Origin: an uncultured Draconibacterium sp.
GTDB lineage: Bacteria > Bacteroidota > Bacteroidia > Bacteroidales > Prolixibacteraceae
NCBI RefSeq assembly: GCF_963675065.1
Contig: NZ_OY775906.1
Coordinates: forward strand, 1,094,001 to 1,158,000
Direction: 5' to 3'
DNA length: 64,000 nucleotides
Made by a program: the position numbers and the translations under genes. The notes under the pieces were generated by a model. That model saw nothing but the letters and a program-made list of their open reading frames with translations, searched no databases and was not told the DNA's origin. This document shows positions 35,341-45,136 of this stretch, in pieces. Position 1 is the stretch's first letter, and each line of letters opens with the position of its first letter.

Positions 35341-36027
35341 ATGGAAAATAACATTCATTTAAACGGGATAATTATCAAACACGAGAAGCTCGTTCAAATA
35401 TCATTAAGAACACCAAATAATGTTTATATCGCTGAAGCCTCCAGCCCATATGCCGATTATTATGGTCATTCACCACGAACAGCCACTCCAAATTCAATCT
35501 TTCTTTTTACCAAAAAATTTTATTTTCTGGAGCAATTGAAGTGCTACTCATCAAGTATTGAAAAGTGCTTGTTTGAGCGTATAAATCTTGCCAGTGCAAT
35601 TGTTGAATCGGGCGATAAACAATTTCCGGCTATTCGTGTAAAAGATTTTCCGGATTACAGCCAATTGGTAAAATTGCAAAAGTGTTTAAGCGAAAAAAAT
35701 GTAAATCTCGTTGAAAAGCTACACCTTGAGGAAGACGTAAAAACAATAGTGAGCAAAGTTTTTGTTTTGAAGGAATTGGAACCTGATTTTTTTATCGACC
35801 AGGCAGAAGAACATAAAGGATATTTTATTGTCGACCGACATTTTGATACGGAAGAATTTCAACATGCAATAACACAAATCAGGTATAATGGTGTTTGTAA
35901 GCTTTTTGATGCCGAGCAGGGCGTGCTATTCAGTAATGGTAAACTGATACATATCGTTCGCATTTTCTCGGAAGCGATGGACCTTGATATGCTAAAATGT
36001 TTACGCAAAGAATTTGTAAAGCTTTAG
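35341..36027 (+). CDS. Unrecognised cytoplasmic protein
   Basis: 228 residues, no signal peptide or membrane segment. The N-terminal half has beta-strand-like stretches (LNGIIIKHEKLVQISL, NSIFLFTKKFYFL). The C-terminal half mixes helices (KLQKCLSEKNVNLVEKL, DVKTIVSKVFVLKEL) with strands (YFIVDRHF, VLFSNGKLIHIVRIF). It has four Cys but no metal-binding spacing. I do not recognise the family. It stands alone behind its own leader and ahead of a bidirectional terminator. The base composition and codon use look ordinary for the window. Confidence 0.75.
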   Translation: MENNIHLNGIIIKHEKLVQISLRTPNNVYIAEASSPYADYYGHSPRTATPNSIFLFTKKFYFLEQLKCYSSSIEKCLFERINLASAIVESGDKQFPAIRVKDFPDYSQLVKLQKCLSEKNVNLVEKLHLEEDVKTIVSKVFVLKELEPDFFIDQAEEHKGYFIVDRHFDTEEFQHAITQIRYNGVCKLFDAEQGVLFSNGKLIHIVRIFSEAMDLDMLKCLRKEFVKL

Positions 36028-36042
36028 AGGCCACATATTATG

Positions 36043-36077
36043 AAAAAGCCCGGTAGTTATTCAATACCGGGCTTTTT
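36043..36077. terminator. Bidirectional terminator between convergent genes
   Basis: Perfect 13-bp stem AAAAAGCCCGGTA / TACCGGGCTTTTT with a 9-base loop, between the plus-strand orphan gene and the minus-strand repeat protein. Confidence 0.92.
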
Positions 36078-36080
36078 GCG

Positions 36081-39000
36081 TTATTGCAAGGACTCTATTT
36101 CCTGTAGTTTTGCTTTAACCTCCGAGTCATCCGATCTTAATTCCAAGGCTTTTCGGTAATAGAAACGGGCCACATTATAATTGCCTGCCTCGAAAGCATT
36201 GTTGGCCGTGGTTTTAAAGTTCTCAAACTGCTGCTGGCTCCGTCCGGCAACACGCTCGGCTACACGACGTTCAATTTCACGCAACTGTTCTTTTGGATAG
36301 TTTTCATTATCCTTTTGCGACAAAGCCTGATTGTACCAACCTCTGGCCACTGCCAGCTCGTTATTTCTGAAGCTTTCATCCGCAAGATCGATAAAACGTT
36401 GATATTCCCGATCGCGTTCACTAAGCATCATTTCGCCCAATATGCGGTTAATTTCGGCAATACGCCGTGGCGGATATGTCTCTTCCGGTTTCAGATCCTG
36501 TGCTTTATAATACCAGGCTCTCGACACGTTGTACTGCTCAATGTCAAACGAACCATCGGCTTTTTTAATGATCTCATCATAAAGCGCATTCAACCCCGAC
36601 TCTTCCAGAATTCGTTGTTCATCCAACTCCTCTTCCAGTGAAGCAATCTGCTCTCTTCTTCTCTCCAGGTCCTCGGCATTAGCTTGTTCCTGTTCAAGTT
36701 GCTGGCGTTCGTTTTCACGAATTGCGTCGATTTTCCTTATCTGCTCTTTTGGATATTCTTCATCAGGTTTTACACCTAAAGCAATCTCGTATTGCAGGCG
36801 TGCATCATCATACGATTGTGTTCTGAAATGACCGTCGGCCACAACAATTACGCTTCTGTATTTTTCGTCGATCGCTTGTTGCTCAAGAATTTTATCTATT
36901 TCCGCAATTTTATCTTTCGGATACGTTTCTTCAGGTTTTAATGCCAATGCTTCCGTGTAGTTCTCTTTTGAAGGCATGTAACTATTCGCAGAGAAGAAAC
37001 GGTCGGCCTGCATAATCAAATTCGCATATTTCCGATCTAATTCTGCCTGCGCTGCCTGAGCAGCCGCCAATTCTCTTAAAATCCGGTCAATCTCATCAAT
37101 ACGCTGCTGCGGATAAGCTTCCTCCGGTTTAATATCCAAAGCCGCGCGGTATTCATTGCGTGAGTTTTCATAATTCTCTGCAGTAAACAGCTCATCGGCA
37201 CGGGCAATAGCATCGTTGTAGTTTTTATCTTTTTCGGCCTGGAGAGCTGCTAAACGGGCGGCTTCGGCTTCCGCAGCTTCACGAGCCAAACGTTCTCTTG
37301 TGCTTACAATCGAATCGATTTGGGCCAGTTGTTCATCCGGGTAGGTTTCATCTGCTTTTGCTTGTTTGGCCGTGTTGTAAGCTGCAATCGCTGCATCCCA
37401 GCCTTCGCTACGGAATTCGCGGTCGCCTTCAGCAACAGCTTCTTCGTAAGCTTTTTGTGCAGCAGAAAGTTGTGCCAGTAGATTTCCAATTTCATCAATA
37501 CGTTGTTGCGGGTAAGCTTCTTCCGGTTTAATATCCAAAGCCACGCGGTATTCATTGCGTGAGTTTTCGTAATTCTCCGTAGTAAAAAGCTCATCGGCTC
37601 GTGCAATCGCATCGTTGTAGTTTTTATCTTTCTCTGCCTGGATGGCTGCTAAACGAGCTGCTTCAGCCTCTGCTTCTTCTCTTGCCAAACGCTCTCTTGT
37701 GGTTACAATCGAATCGATTTTGGCCAGTTGTTCATCCGGGTAGGTTTCATCTGCTTTTGCTTGTTTGGCAGTGTTGTAAGCTGCAATCGCTGCATCCCAG
37801 CCTTCGCTACGGAATTCGCGGTCGCCTTCAGCAACAGCTTCTTCGTAAGCTTTTTGTGCAGCAGAAAGTTGTGCCAGTATATTTCCAATTTCATCAATAC
37901 GTTGTTGCGGGTAAGCTTCTTCCGGTTTAATATCCAAAGCCGCGCGGTATTCATTGCGTGAGTTTTCGTAATTCTCCGTAGTAAAAAGCTCATCGGCTCG
38001 TGCAATCGCATCGTTGTAGTTTTTATCCTTCTCGGCCTGAATAGCCGCCAGTCTTGCGGCTTCCGCTTCGGCTTCTTCTCTTGCAATACGTTCTCTTGTG
38101 GTTACAATCGAATCGATTTTGGCCAGTTGTTCATCCGGGTAGGTTTCATCTGCTTTTGCTTGTTTGGCAGTGTTATAAGCTGTAATTGCAGCCTCCCAAT
38201 TTTCACCACGGAATTCGCGGTCAGCTTCTGTAACTGCATCTTCATAGGCTTTTTGTGCTGCAGAAAGTTGAGACAGGACAGTTCCTATTTCATCAATACG
38301 TTGTTGTGGATACGATTCTTCAGGTTTTATATCCAGCGCTGCGCGGTATTCATTGCGTGAGTATTCGTAGTTCTCTGCGTCGAAAAAGTCATCGGCACGT
38401 GCAATCGCATCGTTGTAGTTTTTATCCTTCTCGGCCTGGATAGCTGCCAAACGGGCTGCTTCCGCTTCGGCTTCTTCTCTTGCAATACGTTCTCTTGTGC
38501 TTACAATCGAATCGATTTTTGCCAGTTGCTCATCCGGGTAGGTTTCTTCTGCCTTGGCTTGTTTAGCTGTATTGTAAGCTGCAGTTGCAGCCTCCCAACC
38601 TTCGTTACGGAATTCGCGGTCGGCTTCGGCAACTGCATCTTCATATTCTTTTTGTGCTGCAGAAAGTTGAGACAGGACAGTTCCTATTTCATCGATACGT
38701 TGCTGTGGATACGATTCTTCGGGTTTTATATCCAGAGCTGCGCGGTATTCGTTGCGTGATTCTTCGAAGTGCTCTGCAGAAAAAAGCTCATCAGCGCGGG
38801 CAATGGCATCGTTGTAGTTTTTATCCTTCTCGGCCTGGATAGCTACCAAACGGGCTGCTTCCGCTTCGGCTTCTTCTCTTGCAATACGTTCTCTTGTGCT
38901 TACAATCGAATCGATTTTGGCCAGTTGTTCATCCGGGTAGGTTTCTTCTGCCTTGGCTTGTTTAGCTGTATTGTAAGCTGCAATTGCAGCCTCCCAGCCT

Positions 39001-41222
39001 TCACGATGGAATTCGCGGTCAGCTTCAGCAACGGCATCTTCATATGCTTTTTGTGCTGCGGAAAGTTGTGAAAGGATAGATCCTATTTCGTTAATGCGTT
39101 GTTGCGCATATGTTTCATCCGGTTTAATATCTAATGCTGCGCGGTATTCGTTTCTTGATTCTTCGTAATTCTCAGCAGTAAACAGTTCATCAGCACGAGT
39201 AATGGCATCATTGTAGTTTTTATCCTGTTCGGCCTGGATAGCTGCCAAACGGGCTGCTTCAGCTTCGGCTGCCGCCTGAGCAAGACGTTGCTGTTCGGCT
39301 ATCAAACCATCAATTTTATCCATCATCTCAGGAGGATAGGTCTCTTCCGGTTTAAGCTGAGCGGCTTCAGCAAATGTTGATTTCGCATCGGTGTAATCTT
39401 CCCGTGCAAACAACCGATCTCCCTCTGCTATCAAATCGTTGTATTGTCTGTCCAAACGGGCTACTTCTGCTAATGTCGAAGCAATTTCATCCAGTTTATC
39501 CTTTGGGTACTGCTCCCTTGGTTTTATTTGCAAAGCTTCGGTGTATTTGCCTCTGGCATCTTCGTAATTTTTCAGTGCAAGCATATTATCGGCCTGCTCA
39601 ATTACCTGGGCATACTGCACATCAACTCCCTGCTGAGCAATAATTTGGGCAATTTCAGCAATTCGCTCCTGCACGTGTTTATCGCCCGCTTTTAATTCAT
39701 TTGCCTTCTCATATAACGATTTAGCGGTAGCATAACTTTGTGCATCAAATTGTTTATCGGCCTGACTAACAAATTCGTTAAAGCTGTTTAGCGTATAAAG
39801 AATCTCGCTGATCTCCTCTACCCGTTTTTTTGTTCTTGGCTCATCGGGAACCAATTCCAGCGCCTGCTCGTAGCTCGACAAAGCCTCAGGGTAATCTTCC
39901 TTTTTGTACGCTTTATCGGCTGCTGCAATAAATTTATCAAACTCCATCCGGTCAAGGATGCGCTTCATTTCCTTTTTAGAATCCTCAATGCGGCGTGTAG
40001 CCTTTATGTCGCCGGGTTTATACGACAATGCATTTTCGAACGACGTAAGTGCACGATCGAAAAACTGCTTGGTATACATACGCTCTCCTTCCGACATGGC
40101 ATCATCATAGTTTTTCTGATCTTCCTGGTTTTCGCGCTGTTCGGCAAGTAATCCATTAATTTCGGCAATTTTAGTCTTAGGGTATTGTTCGTTTGGTCTG
40201 ATCTCAAGCGCCTGATTAAACAGGCCCAGTGCCTCATTGAATAACAGTTCATCGATTGCCTGGTCGCCTTGCTCAATCAGATTCTGATAGTTTCCGGCAA
40301 CACGCTGTTGTTCCTGTAATGCAGCAAGCTTTTTCAACTGATCGTTAACATACTGATCAAACGGTTTTATGGATAACGCCCGGTTATATGATTTTTTGGC
40401 TTCGGGCAATTGACGATTCGCAAGGTGCAAATCGCCTTCCTTAACCAATTTATTGAAGCGGGTAAGCATTGCTGCATCCAACTCTTCGGCAGCCATAATT
40501 AATCCAAGCAGATCATTAATTTCAGCAATCCGGTCTTTTGGGAACTGTTCACTCGGAAATATTTTACTGGCAGCTTTATAACCATCTAAAGCTTCTAAAA
40601 ACTCTTCGTTGCTGTATTCTTTTCCGGCCTGTTCCAGTAATTCGTTGTATTCTTTTCGAAGTTCCGCCAGTTCCGCTCGGGTTAAACGTGCCATAAAATC
40701 AGCATTCTCATCAACCTGCTGTGCCTGCGCAATGGCCTGGTTAATCAGTCGTTCAATCTGGGCATCGTTGTAATACAGCTCTTTTACAAAATTATCAACG
40801 CTTGGGCTGTAGAATATTTTTAGCACAGTATTCTCGGCAAACGAATTATCGATTCCGGGAATTTCAGTAAACAAATTAATATTTACCGGAAATGGAGGAA
40901 ATTTAGGATCGGCATTCAGCACATCGCGCGGAACAGCAGTTTCCACCACAATTTTCTGGCTAAAATTTCCTTCGTTCTCAAAAATCAGTTCCCATTTGTG
41001 GTTCCAGTTCAGTTCCACATTGTATCTTCCATCGGCTCCAATACCGTAATTATCCAATCGTCGCCCATCCCGGTACATTTGTATAATCGCTCCTTCAGAA
41101 GATCCTTCCTGCACGGTAACCAAACCTTCAATAGCCAAACCATTGGCGCGCTGAGCCAATGAATGGCCAACACAACAAACAAAAATTAAAATGGTAATTA
41201 TAGATGTAAACCCTTGCTTCAT
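36081..41222 (-). CDS. Giant exported TPR-like repeat protein (1713 residues)
   Basis: Signal peptide ending HSLAQ. Residues about 25-150 form a beta-sandwich-like domain (LAIEGLVTVQEGSSEGAIIQMY, YNVELNW). From about 180 to the end the chain consists of TPR-like helical units with the recurring pattern ...A-x-x-x-Y-x-x-A-L-x-I-K-P-x-E-x-Y-P-x-x-x-I-x-E-I. In the middle (encoded by about 37081-39265) a 133-residue double unit repeats at least five times almost unchanged, linked by Ala/Glu-rich coiled-coil stretches such as EEAEAEAARLAAIQAEKDK. The protein is expected in the periplasm or on the surface as a scaffold or long spacer. No catalytic motif is seen. It is monocistronic. Confidence 0.85.
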   Translation of the reverse strand: MKQGFTSIITILIFVCCVGHSLAQRANGLAIEGLVTVQEGSSEGAIIQMYRDGRRLDNYGIGADGRYNVELNWNHKWELIFENEGNFSQKIVVETAVPRDVLNADPKFPPFPVNINLFTEIPGIDNSFAENTVLKIFYSPSVDNFVKELYYNDAQIERLINQAIAQAQQVDENADFMARLTRAELAELRKEYNELLEQAGKEYSNEEFLEALDGYKAASKIFPSEQFPKDRIAEINDLLGLIMAAEELDAAMLTRFNKLVKEGDLHLANRQLPEAKKSYNRALSIKPFDQYVNDQLKKLAALQEQQRVAGNYQNLIEQGDQAIDELLFNEALGLFNQALEIRPNEQYPKTKIAEINGLLAEQRENQEDQKNYDDAMSEGERMYTKQFFDRALTSFENALSYKPGDIKATRRIEDSKKEMKRILDRMEFDKFIAAADKAYKKEDYPEALSSYEQALELVPDEPRTKKRVEEISEILYTLNSFNEFVSQADKQFDAQSYATAKSLYEKANELKAGDKHVQERIAEIAQIIAQQGVDVQYAQVIEQADNMLALKNYEDARGKYTEALQIKPREQYPKDKLDEIASTLAEVARLDRQYNDLIAEGDRLFAREDYTDAKSTFAEAAQLKPEETYPPEMMDKIDGLIAEQQRLAQAAAEAEAARLAAIQAEQDKNYNDAITRADELFTAENYEESRNEYRAALDIKPDETYAQQRINEIGSILSQLSAAQKAYEDAVAEADREFHREGWEAAIAAYNTAKQAKAEETYPDEQLAKIDSIVSTRERIAREEAEAEAARLVAIQAEKDKNYNDAIARADELFSAEHFEESRNEYRAALDIKPEESYPQQRIDEIGTVLSQLSAAQKEYEDAVAEADREFRNEGWEAATAAYNTAKQAKAEETYPDEQLAKIDSIVSTRERIAREEAEAEAARLAAIQAEKDKNYNDAIARADDFFDAENYEYSRNEYRAALDIKPEESYPQQRIDEIGTVLSQLSAAQKAYEDAVTEADREFRGENWEAAITAYNTAKQAKADETYPDEQLAKIDSIVTTRERIAREEAEAEAARLAAIQAEKDKNYNDAIARADELFTTENYENSRNEYRAALDIKPEEAYPQQRIDEIGNILAQLSAAQKAYEEAVAEGDREFRSEGWDAAIAAYNTAKQAKADETYPDEQLAKIDSIVTTRERLAREEAEAEAARLAAIQAEKDKNYNDAIARADELFTTENYENSRNEYRVALDIKPEEAYPQQRIDEIGNLLAQLSAAQKAYEEAVAEGDREFRSEGWDAAIAAYNTAKQAKADETYPDEQLAQIDSIVSTRERLAREAAEAEAARLAALQAEKDKNYNDAIARADELFTAENYENSRNEYRAALDIKPEEAYPQQRIDEIDRILRELAAAQAAQAELDRKYANLIMQADRFFSANSYMPSKENYTEALALKPEETYPKDKIAEIDKILEQQAIDEKYRSVIVVADGHFRTQSYDDARLQYEIALGVKPDEEYPKEQIRKIDAIRENERQQLEQEQANAEDLERRREQIASLEEELDEQRILEESGLNALYDEIIKKADGSFDIEQYNVSRAWYYKAQDLKPEETYPPRRIAEINRILGEMMLSERDREYQRFIDLADESFRNNELAVARGWYNQALSQKDNENYPKEQLREIERRVAERVAGRSQQQFENFKTTANNAFEAGNYNVARFYYRKALELRSDDSEVKAKLQEIESLQ
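37081..39265 (-). repeat. 399-bp in-frame tandem repeat array
   Basis: A marker sequence (CATCGTTGTA or one-base variants) recurs at 37211, 37610, 38009, 38408, 38807 and 39206: five successive spacings of exactly 399 bases (133 codons). The copies around 37300-37560 and 37700-37960 are nearly identical at DNA level, and outer copies diverge. Copy number could vary by recombination, and the assembly could be collapsed here. Confidence 0.92.
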
Positions 41223-41405
41223 ATCAATTTGTTAATTAACAAAGAACGAAAATAAGAACAAATAATTATACACTAAATAAAATGTAGTCTGTTTTTGTTT
41301 CAGGGGTAGTTTTTTACAAAATGTACGAATTGAGCCCAATTTTATTACATTTTTCAACTATAATATGTTATTTTGGCGCTTCATTTATTTATCCGCTACT
41401 TTAAT

Positions 41406-42869
41406 ATGACAACAAAACGCGAAGCATCACTTTTTCTGGCATTGTTGCCCATTCTTATTTTAATTGGTCTGTTAACACTTAACGTATTACTTTTTGACGA
41501 TACTTTATCTGGCGCCAACCAGGTTGCGTTGATGCTGGCAGCCGCTATTGCCGGCCTTGTTGCCCATCGTTTGGGATTTCGTTGGGACAGAATCAGCAGT
41601 AAAATCGTTTCGACAATTGGTTCGGCAATGCCTTCCATTTTAATTCTGCTGTTGATCGGTTCGCTGGCAGGAACCTGGCTGATAAGTGGTGTTGTTCCGG
41701 CAATGATTTATTACGGATTAGATATCATCAGCCCGAAAATGTTTTTGTTTACGGCTGTTGTGGTGAGTGCCATCGTTAGTGTGGCCACCGGAAGCTCGTG
41801 GTCGACCATTGCCACCATAGGAATTGCGCTGTTGGGTATTGGAAAAGCCATTGGAATTGACGAAGCTGTTGTTGCCGGAGCCATTATCAGTGGCGCTTAT
41901 TTCGGAGATAAAATGAGCCCTTTAAGTGACACTACAAACCTTGCTCCTGCAATGGCGGGAACCGATTTATTTACCCACATAAAATACATGACATTCACGA
42001 CGGTGCCAACGATGATCATCACCCTGATTATTTTTCTGATTATGGGTTTTAACTACGATTTTTCAAATGCCACTATAAACGTAGCGGATGTAAAACTGGC
42101 CATCGACGCTACTTTTAATACCAGCCCGTTATTATTCCTGGTACCCGTAATTCTGATTACCGTAATTATACTAAAAGTACCGCCACTTCCTTCGTTGTTA
42201 ATCGGAACTTTATTGGGCGGTTTGTTTGCCATTATTTTTCAACCCGATATTATTAACGCTGTTGCCGGTAACGTAAACAACTACGGAACCGCTTCGTACT
42301 ATTCGGTTATGCAGGCAATGTTTGGCGATGTTAGCCTGACAACATCAAATGCCAATGTAAACGAATTGCTGAGTACCTCGGGAATGCGCGGAATGCTCGA
42401 CACCGTTTGGCTGATACTTTCGGCAATGGTTTTTGGCGGCGTAATGGAGTCGGCAGGTTTGCTAAAACGAATTACACAACCAATTATTAAGTACGCAAAA
42501 AGCACCGGAAGCCTGGTGGCATCAACGGTTGGAACCTGTATCTTTTTTAATACCACAGCTTCCGATCAGTATATTGCACTGGTGGTACCCGGCCGGATGT
42601 ACCGAAAAGCATACGAGGACAAAGGCCTTAAGCCCGAAGTTTTGAGTAGAACACTCGAAGACAGTGGAACAATTACTTCTGTGCTTATTCCGTGGAATAC
42701 CTGTGGGGCAACACAATCAAGAGTGCTTGGTGTTGATACGTGGTCGTATGCACCCTATGCCTTTTTTAATATCATCAGTCCGTTTATGACCATTCTTTTT
42801 GCCTACCTGAACATTAAGATCAGGCGCTTTGTAAAAGGCGAAAAGCCTTCGGAAGTTAACGAAGACTAA
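41406..42869 (+). CDS. nhaC: NhaC-type Na+/H+ antiporter
   Basis: 487 residues from ATG 41406. An upstream TTG at 41373 is open but overlaps a TATTTTG -7-like element, so the ATG is preferred. There are about 11-12 hydrophobic helices. Family signatures are ATGSSWSTIATIGIAL, GAYFGDKMSPLSDTTNLAPA and, near the C-terminus, IPWNTCGATQSRVLGV. It exchanges Na+ for H+ across the inner membrane. A Na+ cycle also used by the methylmalonyl-CoA decarboxylase in this window would suit a marine habitat. Confidence 0.93.
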   Translation: MTTKREASLFLALLPILILIGLLTLNVLLFDDTLSGANQVALMLAAAIAGLVAHRLGFRWDRISSKIVSTIGSAMPSILILLLIGSLAGTWLISGVVPAMIYYGLDIISPKMFLFTAVVVSAIVSVATGSSWSTIATIGIALLGIGKAIGIDEAVVAGAIISGAYFGDKMSPLSDTTNLAPAMAGTDLFTHIKYMTFTTVPTMIITLIIFLIMGFNYDFSNATINVADVKLAIDATFNTSPLLFLVPVILITVIILKVPPLPSLLIGTLLGGLFAIIFQPDIINAVAGNVNNYGTASYYSVMQAMFGDVSLTTSNANVNELLSTSGMRGMLDTVWLILSAMVFGGVMESAGLLKRITQPIIKYAKSTGSLVASTVGTCIFFNTTASDQYIALVVPGRMYRKAYEDKGLKPEVLSRTLEDSGTITSVLIPWNTCGATQSRVLGVDTWSYAPYAFFNIISPFMTILFAYLNIKIRRFVKGEKPSEVNED

Positions 42870-43596
42870 TCCCGGATTTTGAATTTCGATTAACGATTTT
42901 AGATTTAAGATTGACAAATGTACGCACACTTTCTGTGCAGAGGAATTTTATATTAAACATTCTTAAATAGATGATATTCAAAACTTATTGAAATGAAATA
43001 AATGCGATGATCGCATTGGATTGAAGTAGCTTTTCCCAATAAAGATGTCCAAATTATAAAACAACTTGCCTAAAAAAATCCCAGTTCTCACTTTTCGTGC
43101 GGAAATTTCAGCTTTTTACCAGATCGTTCTACCATTTTGGGAGAAAATCCTCACTTTTTTTGAGAACGTTCTCCTTTTTTGTGAGGAAATCCTAGCTTTT
43201 TGGGAGGAAATCCTAGCTATTTGTTAGAAAGTCCTAGCTATTTGTGAGGAAATCCTAGCTATTTATTAGAAAGTTCCAGCTATTTGTGAGATAAACGATA
43301 CTTTTTACCAGCCTGTCGCTTCTTTTTACAAGGATTAGCTCACATTAAGTGAGGATATTCATACCTATCATATCTTCCATCGAGTTGCCTGACCTTCGAT
43401 TCGTACTTTTTTCATAAAGCTTTTAACAATAATTCCCGTCTCCCTTACTTTTCGTTAGCATCTGCCACATCAATACCTGGTTATCTCATTCCGATTTAAA
43501 AAATGTTTCTTCCCTTTATCCGGAAGCGGAAAAAGCATAAAAAACGCAGTCGAACAAACCGTTTACTACGCTATTTATTTTATAGTAAAAAGTAAT
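42870..43596. other. 727-base intergenic stretch
   Basis: No gene. Its centre is the 21-bp repeat array at 43081-43353. The flanks are A+T-rich, with no recognised terminator for nhaC and no promoter consensus. Confidence 0.7.
43081..43353. repeat. Array of thirteen 21-bp degenerate tandem units
   Basis: Thirteen consecutive units of exactly 21 bases with no indel. The consensus is near GAAATCCTAGCTATTTGTGAG on the plus strand; the central units (43186-43290) are the most alike and the outer ones degenerate. Every unit keeps a pyrimidine-rich centre, and most end in AG. There are no spacers, so it is not CRISPR. Read on the minus strand the 21-base period gives heptads like DFLTNS plus one variable codon, often the stop TAG. 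Confidence 0.9.
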
Positions 43597-45003
43597 TTAC
43601 GTTAATCGTTTGCTTCGTGGCTGCATGGTAGTTAAACTACCAACTTTCACGGGCATCCCCGATTCAATACTGTTTCGGGCGGCTGTACCAATCAGAATTG
43701 ACATGGCTCCATCGCGTGTTCCGGCCAAATGCTGAAATTCGTCTTCAGCATCGGGTGTTCTGAAAATATGATCGTGCAATCGTTCATCTCCTCCACCGTG
43801 ACCACCGCGGCTGTAACCTACATTTATAATTTCCTGCTCGCCCCACAGTTTATGCAGAATTATTGGCTTGTTAATCTGTTGCTGATTTCCGCTCTGGTCC
43901 ATTTCTGCCCGGTGCATATCTTCCTGCGATATTTGCACCTCTTCCAGGTACGGCACATCCAAAAACGCTTCAATACGGCCCTCGGTGCCGTTAAAAGCTA
44001 CACGCCAGCCTTCCCAAGGCGAGTAGGTGGTTAGCATGTAATTCAGGTACACATTGTTGGCGTATTTTACATTCACATTCATTTTATCATAAATGTTTAT
44101 CTCGGGCCGGAACAAACAATTATCGCGGATATAACCATCGTACTGCTCATGTTTAGCGTACAGATTGTATTCTGTCGGACTTTTCGTGATATCCCAGAAA
44201 AACGGACAAGTATCCTTTTCATCGCACGAGCGGCAGTTTACACCACTTTTATCACGACGGTTGCCGTAAAATTCCAAATCGCCTTTGGCATACACTTCAT
44301 CCGGATCGGAATCAATCCACCAGTTCAGCAGGTCGAAATGGTGGGTGGCTTTGTGAATCAATAAAGTTCCGCTCCACTCTCGCTGACCGTGCCAACGACG
44401 GAAATACGACGCACCGTGACTGGTATTCAGCATCCACGAAAAATCAACCGAAACCAGTTTGCCAATGGTATTCTTCATCAGCAATTCCTTGATTTTGGTA
44501 TTGTACGGACTCCAGCGATAATTAAAACCAACAATCACCTTACGTTTATATCTTCGCTCGGCATCCAGTATTTCCTGGCACTTATCTTCATCGGTTGTCA
44601 ACGGCTTTTCGGTAAGCACATCAACACCATTTTCCAAGCCTTTTATAATGAACTGATGGTGTGTGGCATCAGGCGTTGTAACAATGATTAAATCGGGCGA
44701 TTGCTCCCCAATCATATCATCAAAGTCGGTGTAAGTTTTGCAATTCTTACCCACCCCGATAAAATCGGCAGCATATTTTACCCGGCCCGGATTTATATCT
44801 ACCAGTGCCACAAATTCGAGGATGTCGCCGTATTCGTCAACCAGTCGTTTTCCCCAAAAACTGTTTCCTCTGATTCCGGTGCCCACCAATACTATTTTTA
44901 GCTTTTCGCCCTCGGAAAGGACAGCAGCTTTTAATGGATTGGAAACAACGGCACCTGCCGCTATAGTACCAATAGTTGCCAGAAAGTTTCGTCTGTTTTG
45001 CAT
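43597..45003 (-). CDS. Exported Gfo/Idh/MocA-family protein (GH109-like context) with Cys cluster
   Basis: 468 residues. Twin-arginine-type signal NRRNFLATIGTIAAGAV. Rossmann domain with VLVGTGIRGNSF and the dinucleotide-site TEKPL. The catalytic-domain His/Asp lie in HKATHHFDLLNWW. A late SRGGHGGGDERL motif resembles exported NAD-dependent glycosidases of family GH109 and related oxidoreductases. An unusual insert near residue 225-275 has CRSCDEKDTC and a later Cys in DNCLF, possibly a zinc or iron-sulphur site. It is downstream of SusD but beyond a terminator. It is either a sugar oxidoreductase or an NAD-dependent glycosidase. Confidence 0.85.
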   Translation of the reverse strand: MQNRRNFLATIGTIAAGAVVSNPLKAAVLSEGEKLKIVLVGTGIRGNSFWGKRLVDEYGDILEFVALVDINPGRVKYAADFIGVGKNCKTYTDFDDMIGEQSPDLIIVTTPDATHHQFIIKGLENGVDVLTEKPLTTDEDKCQEILDAERRYKRKVIVGFNYRWSPYNTKIKELLMKNTIGKLVSVDFSWMLNTSHGASYFRRWHGQREWSGTLLIHKATHHFDLLNWWIDSDPDEVYAKGDLEFYGNRRDKSGVNCRSCDEKDTCPFFWDITKSPTEYNLYAKHEQYDGYIRDNCLFRPEINIYDKMNVNVKYANNVYLNYMLTTYSPWEGWRVAFNGTEGRIEAFLDVPYLEEVQISQEDMHRAEMDQSGNQQQINKPIILHKLWGEQEIINVGYSRGGHGGGDERLHDHIFRTPDAEDEFQHLAGTRDGAMSILIGTAARNSIESGMPVKVGSLTTMQPRSKRLT

Positions 45004-45080
45004 GTGTATAAGTTTAGAATGAATTGTTGTTGATTTAGGCTAATAAACTTAAGATAATTTGTTTGTTCTTCCAAAAAAAA

Positions 45081-45104
45081 AGAGGCTGCCCGCAGGCAGC
45101 CTCT
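45081..45104 (-). terminator. Terminator of the SusCD operon
   Basis: Perfect 10-bp stem AGAGGCTGCC / GGCAGCCTCT with a 4-base loop and a nine-T run on the minus strand, 33 bases past the SusD stop. Confidence 0.92.
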
Positions 45105-45136
45105 CCATTCATAAACTAACTACCAGACTATCAGGT

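Noticed and set aside
37298..39071. Several plus-strand open frames of 60-110 codons
   Set aside because: They are antisense shadows of the 399-bp repeats; the same frame recurs at each repeat, and no start or ribosome site supports them.
41373..41405. TTG start for nhaC
   Set aside because: It overlaps a -7-like element, so it would not be transcribed; the ATG at 41406 begins the natural N-terminus.
43081..43353. CRISPR array
   Set aside because: The 21-bp units are back to back with no unique spacers and no cas genes nearby.
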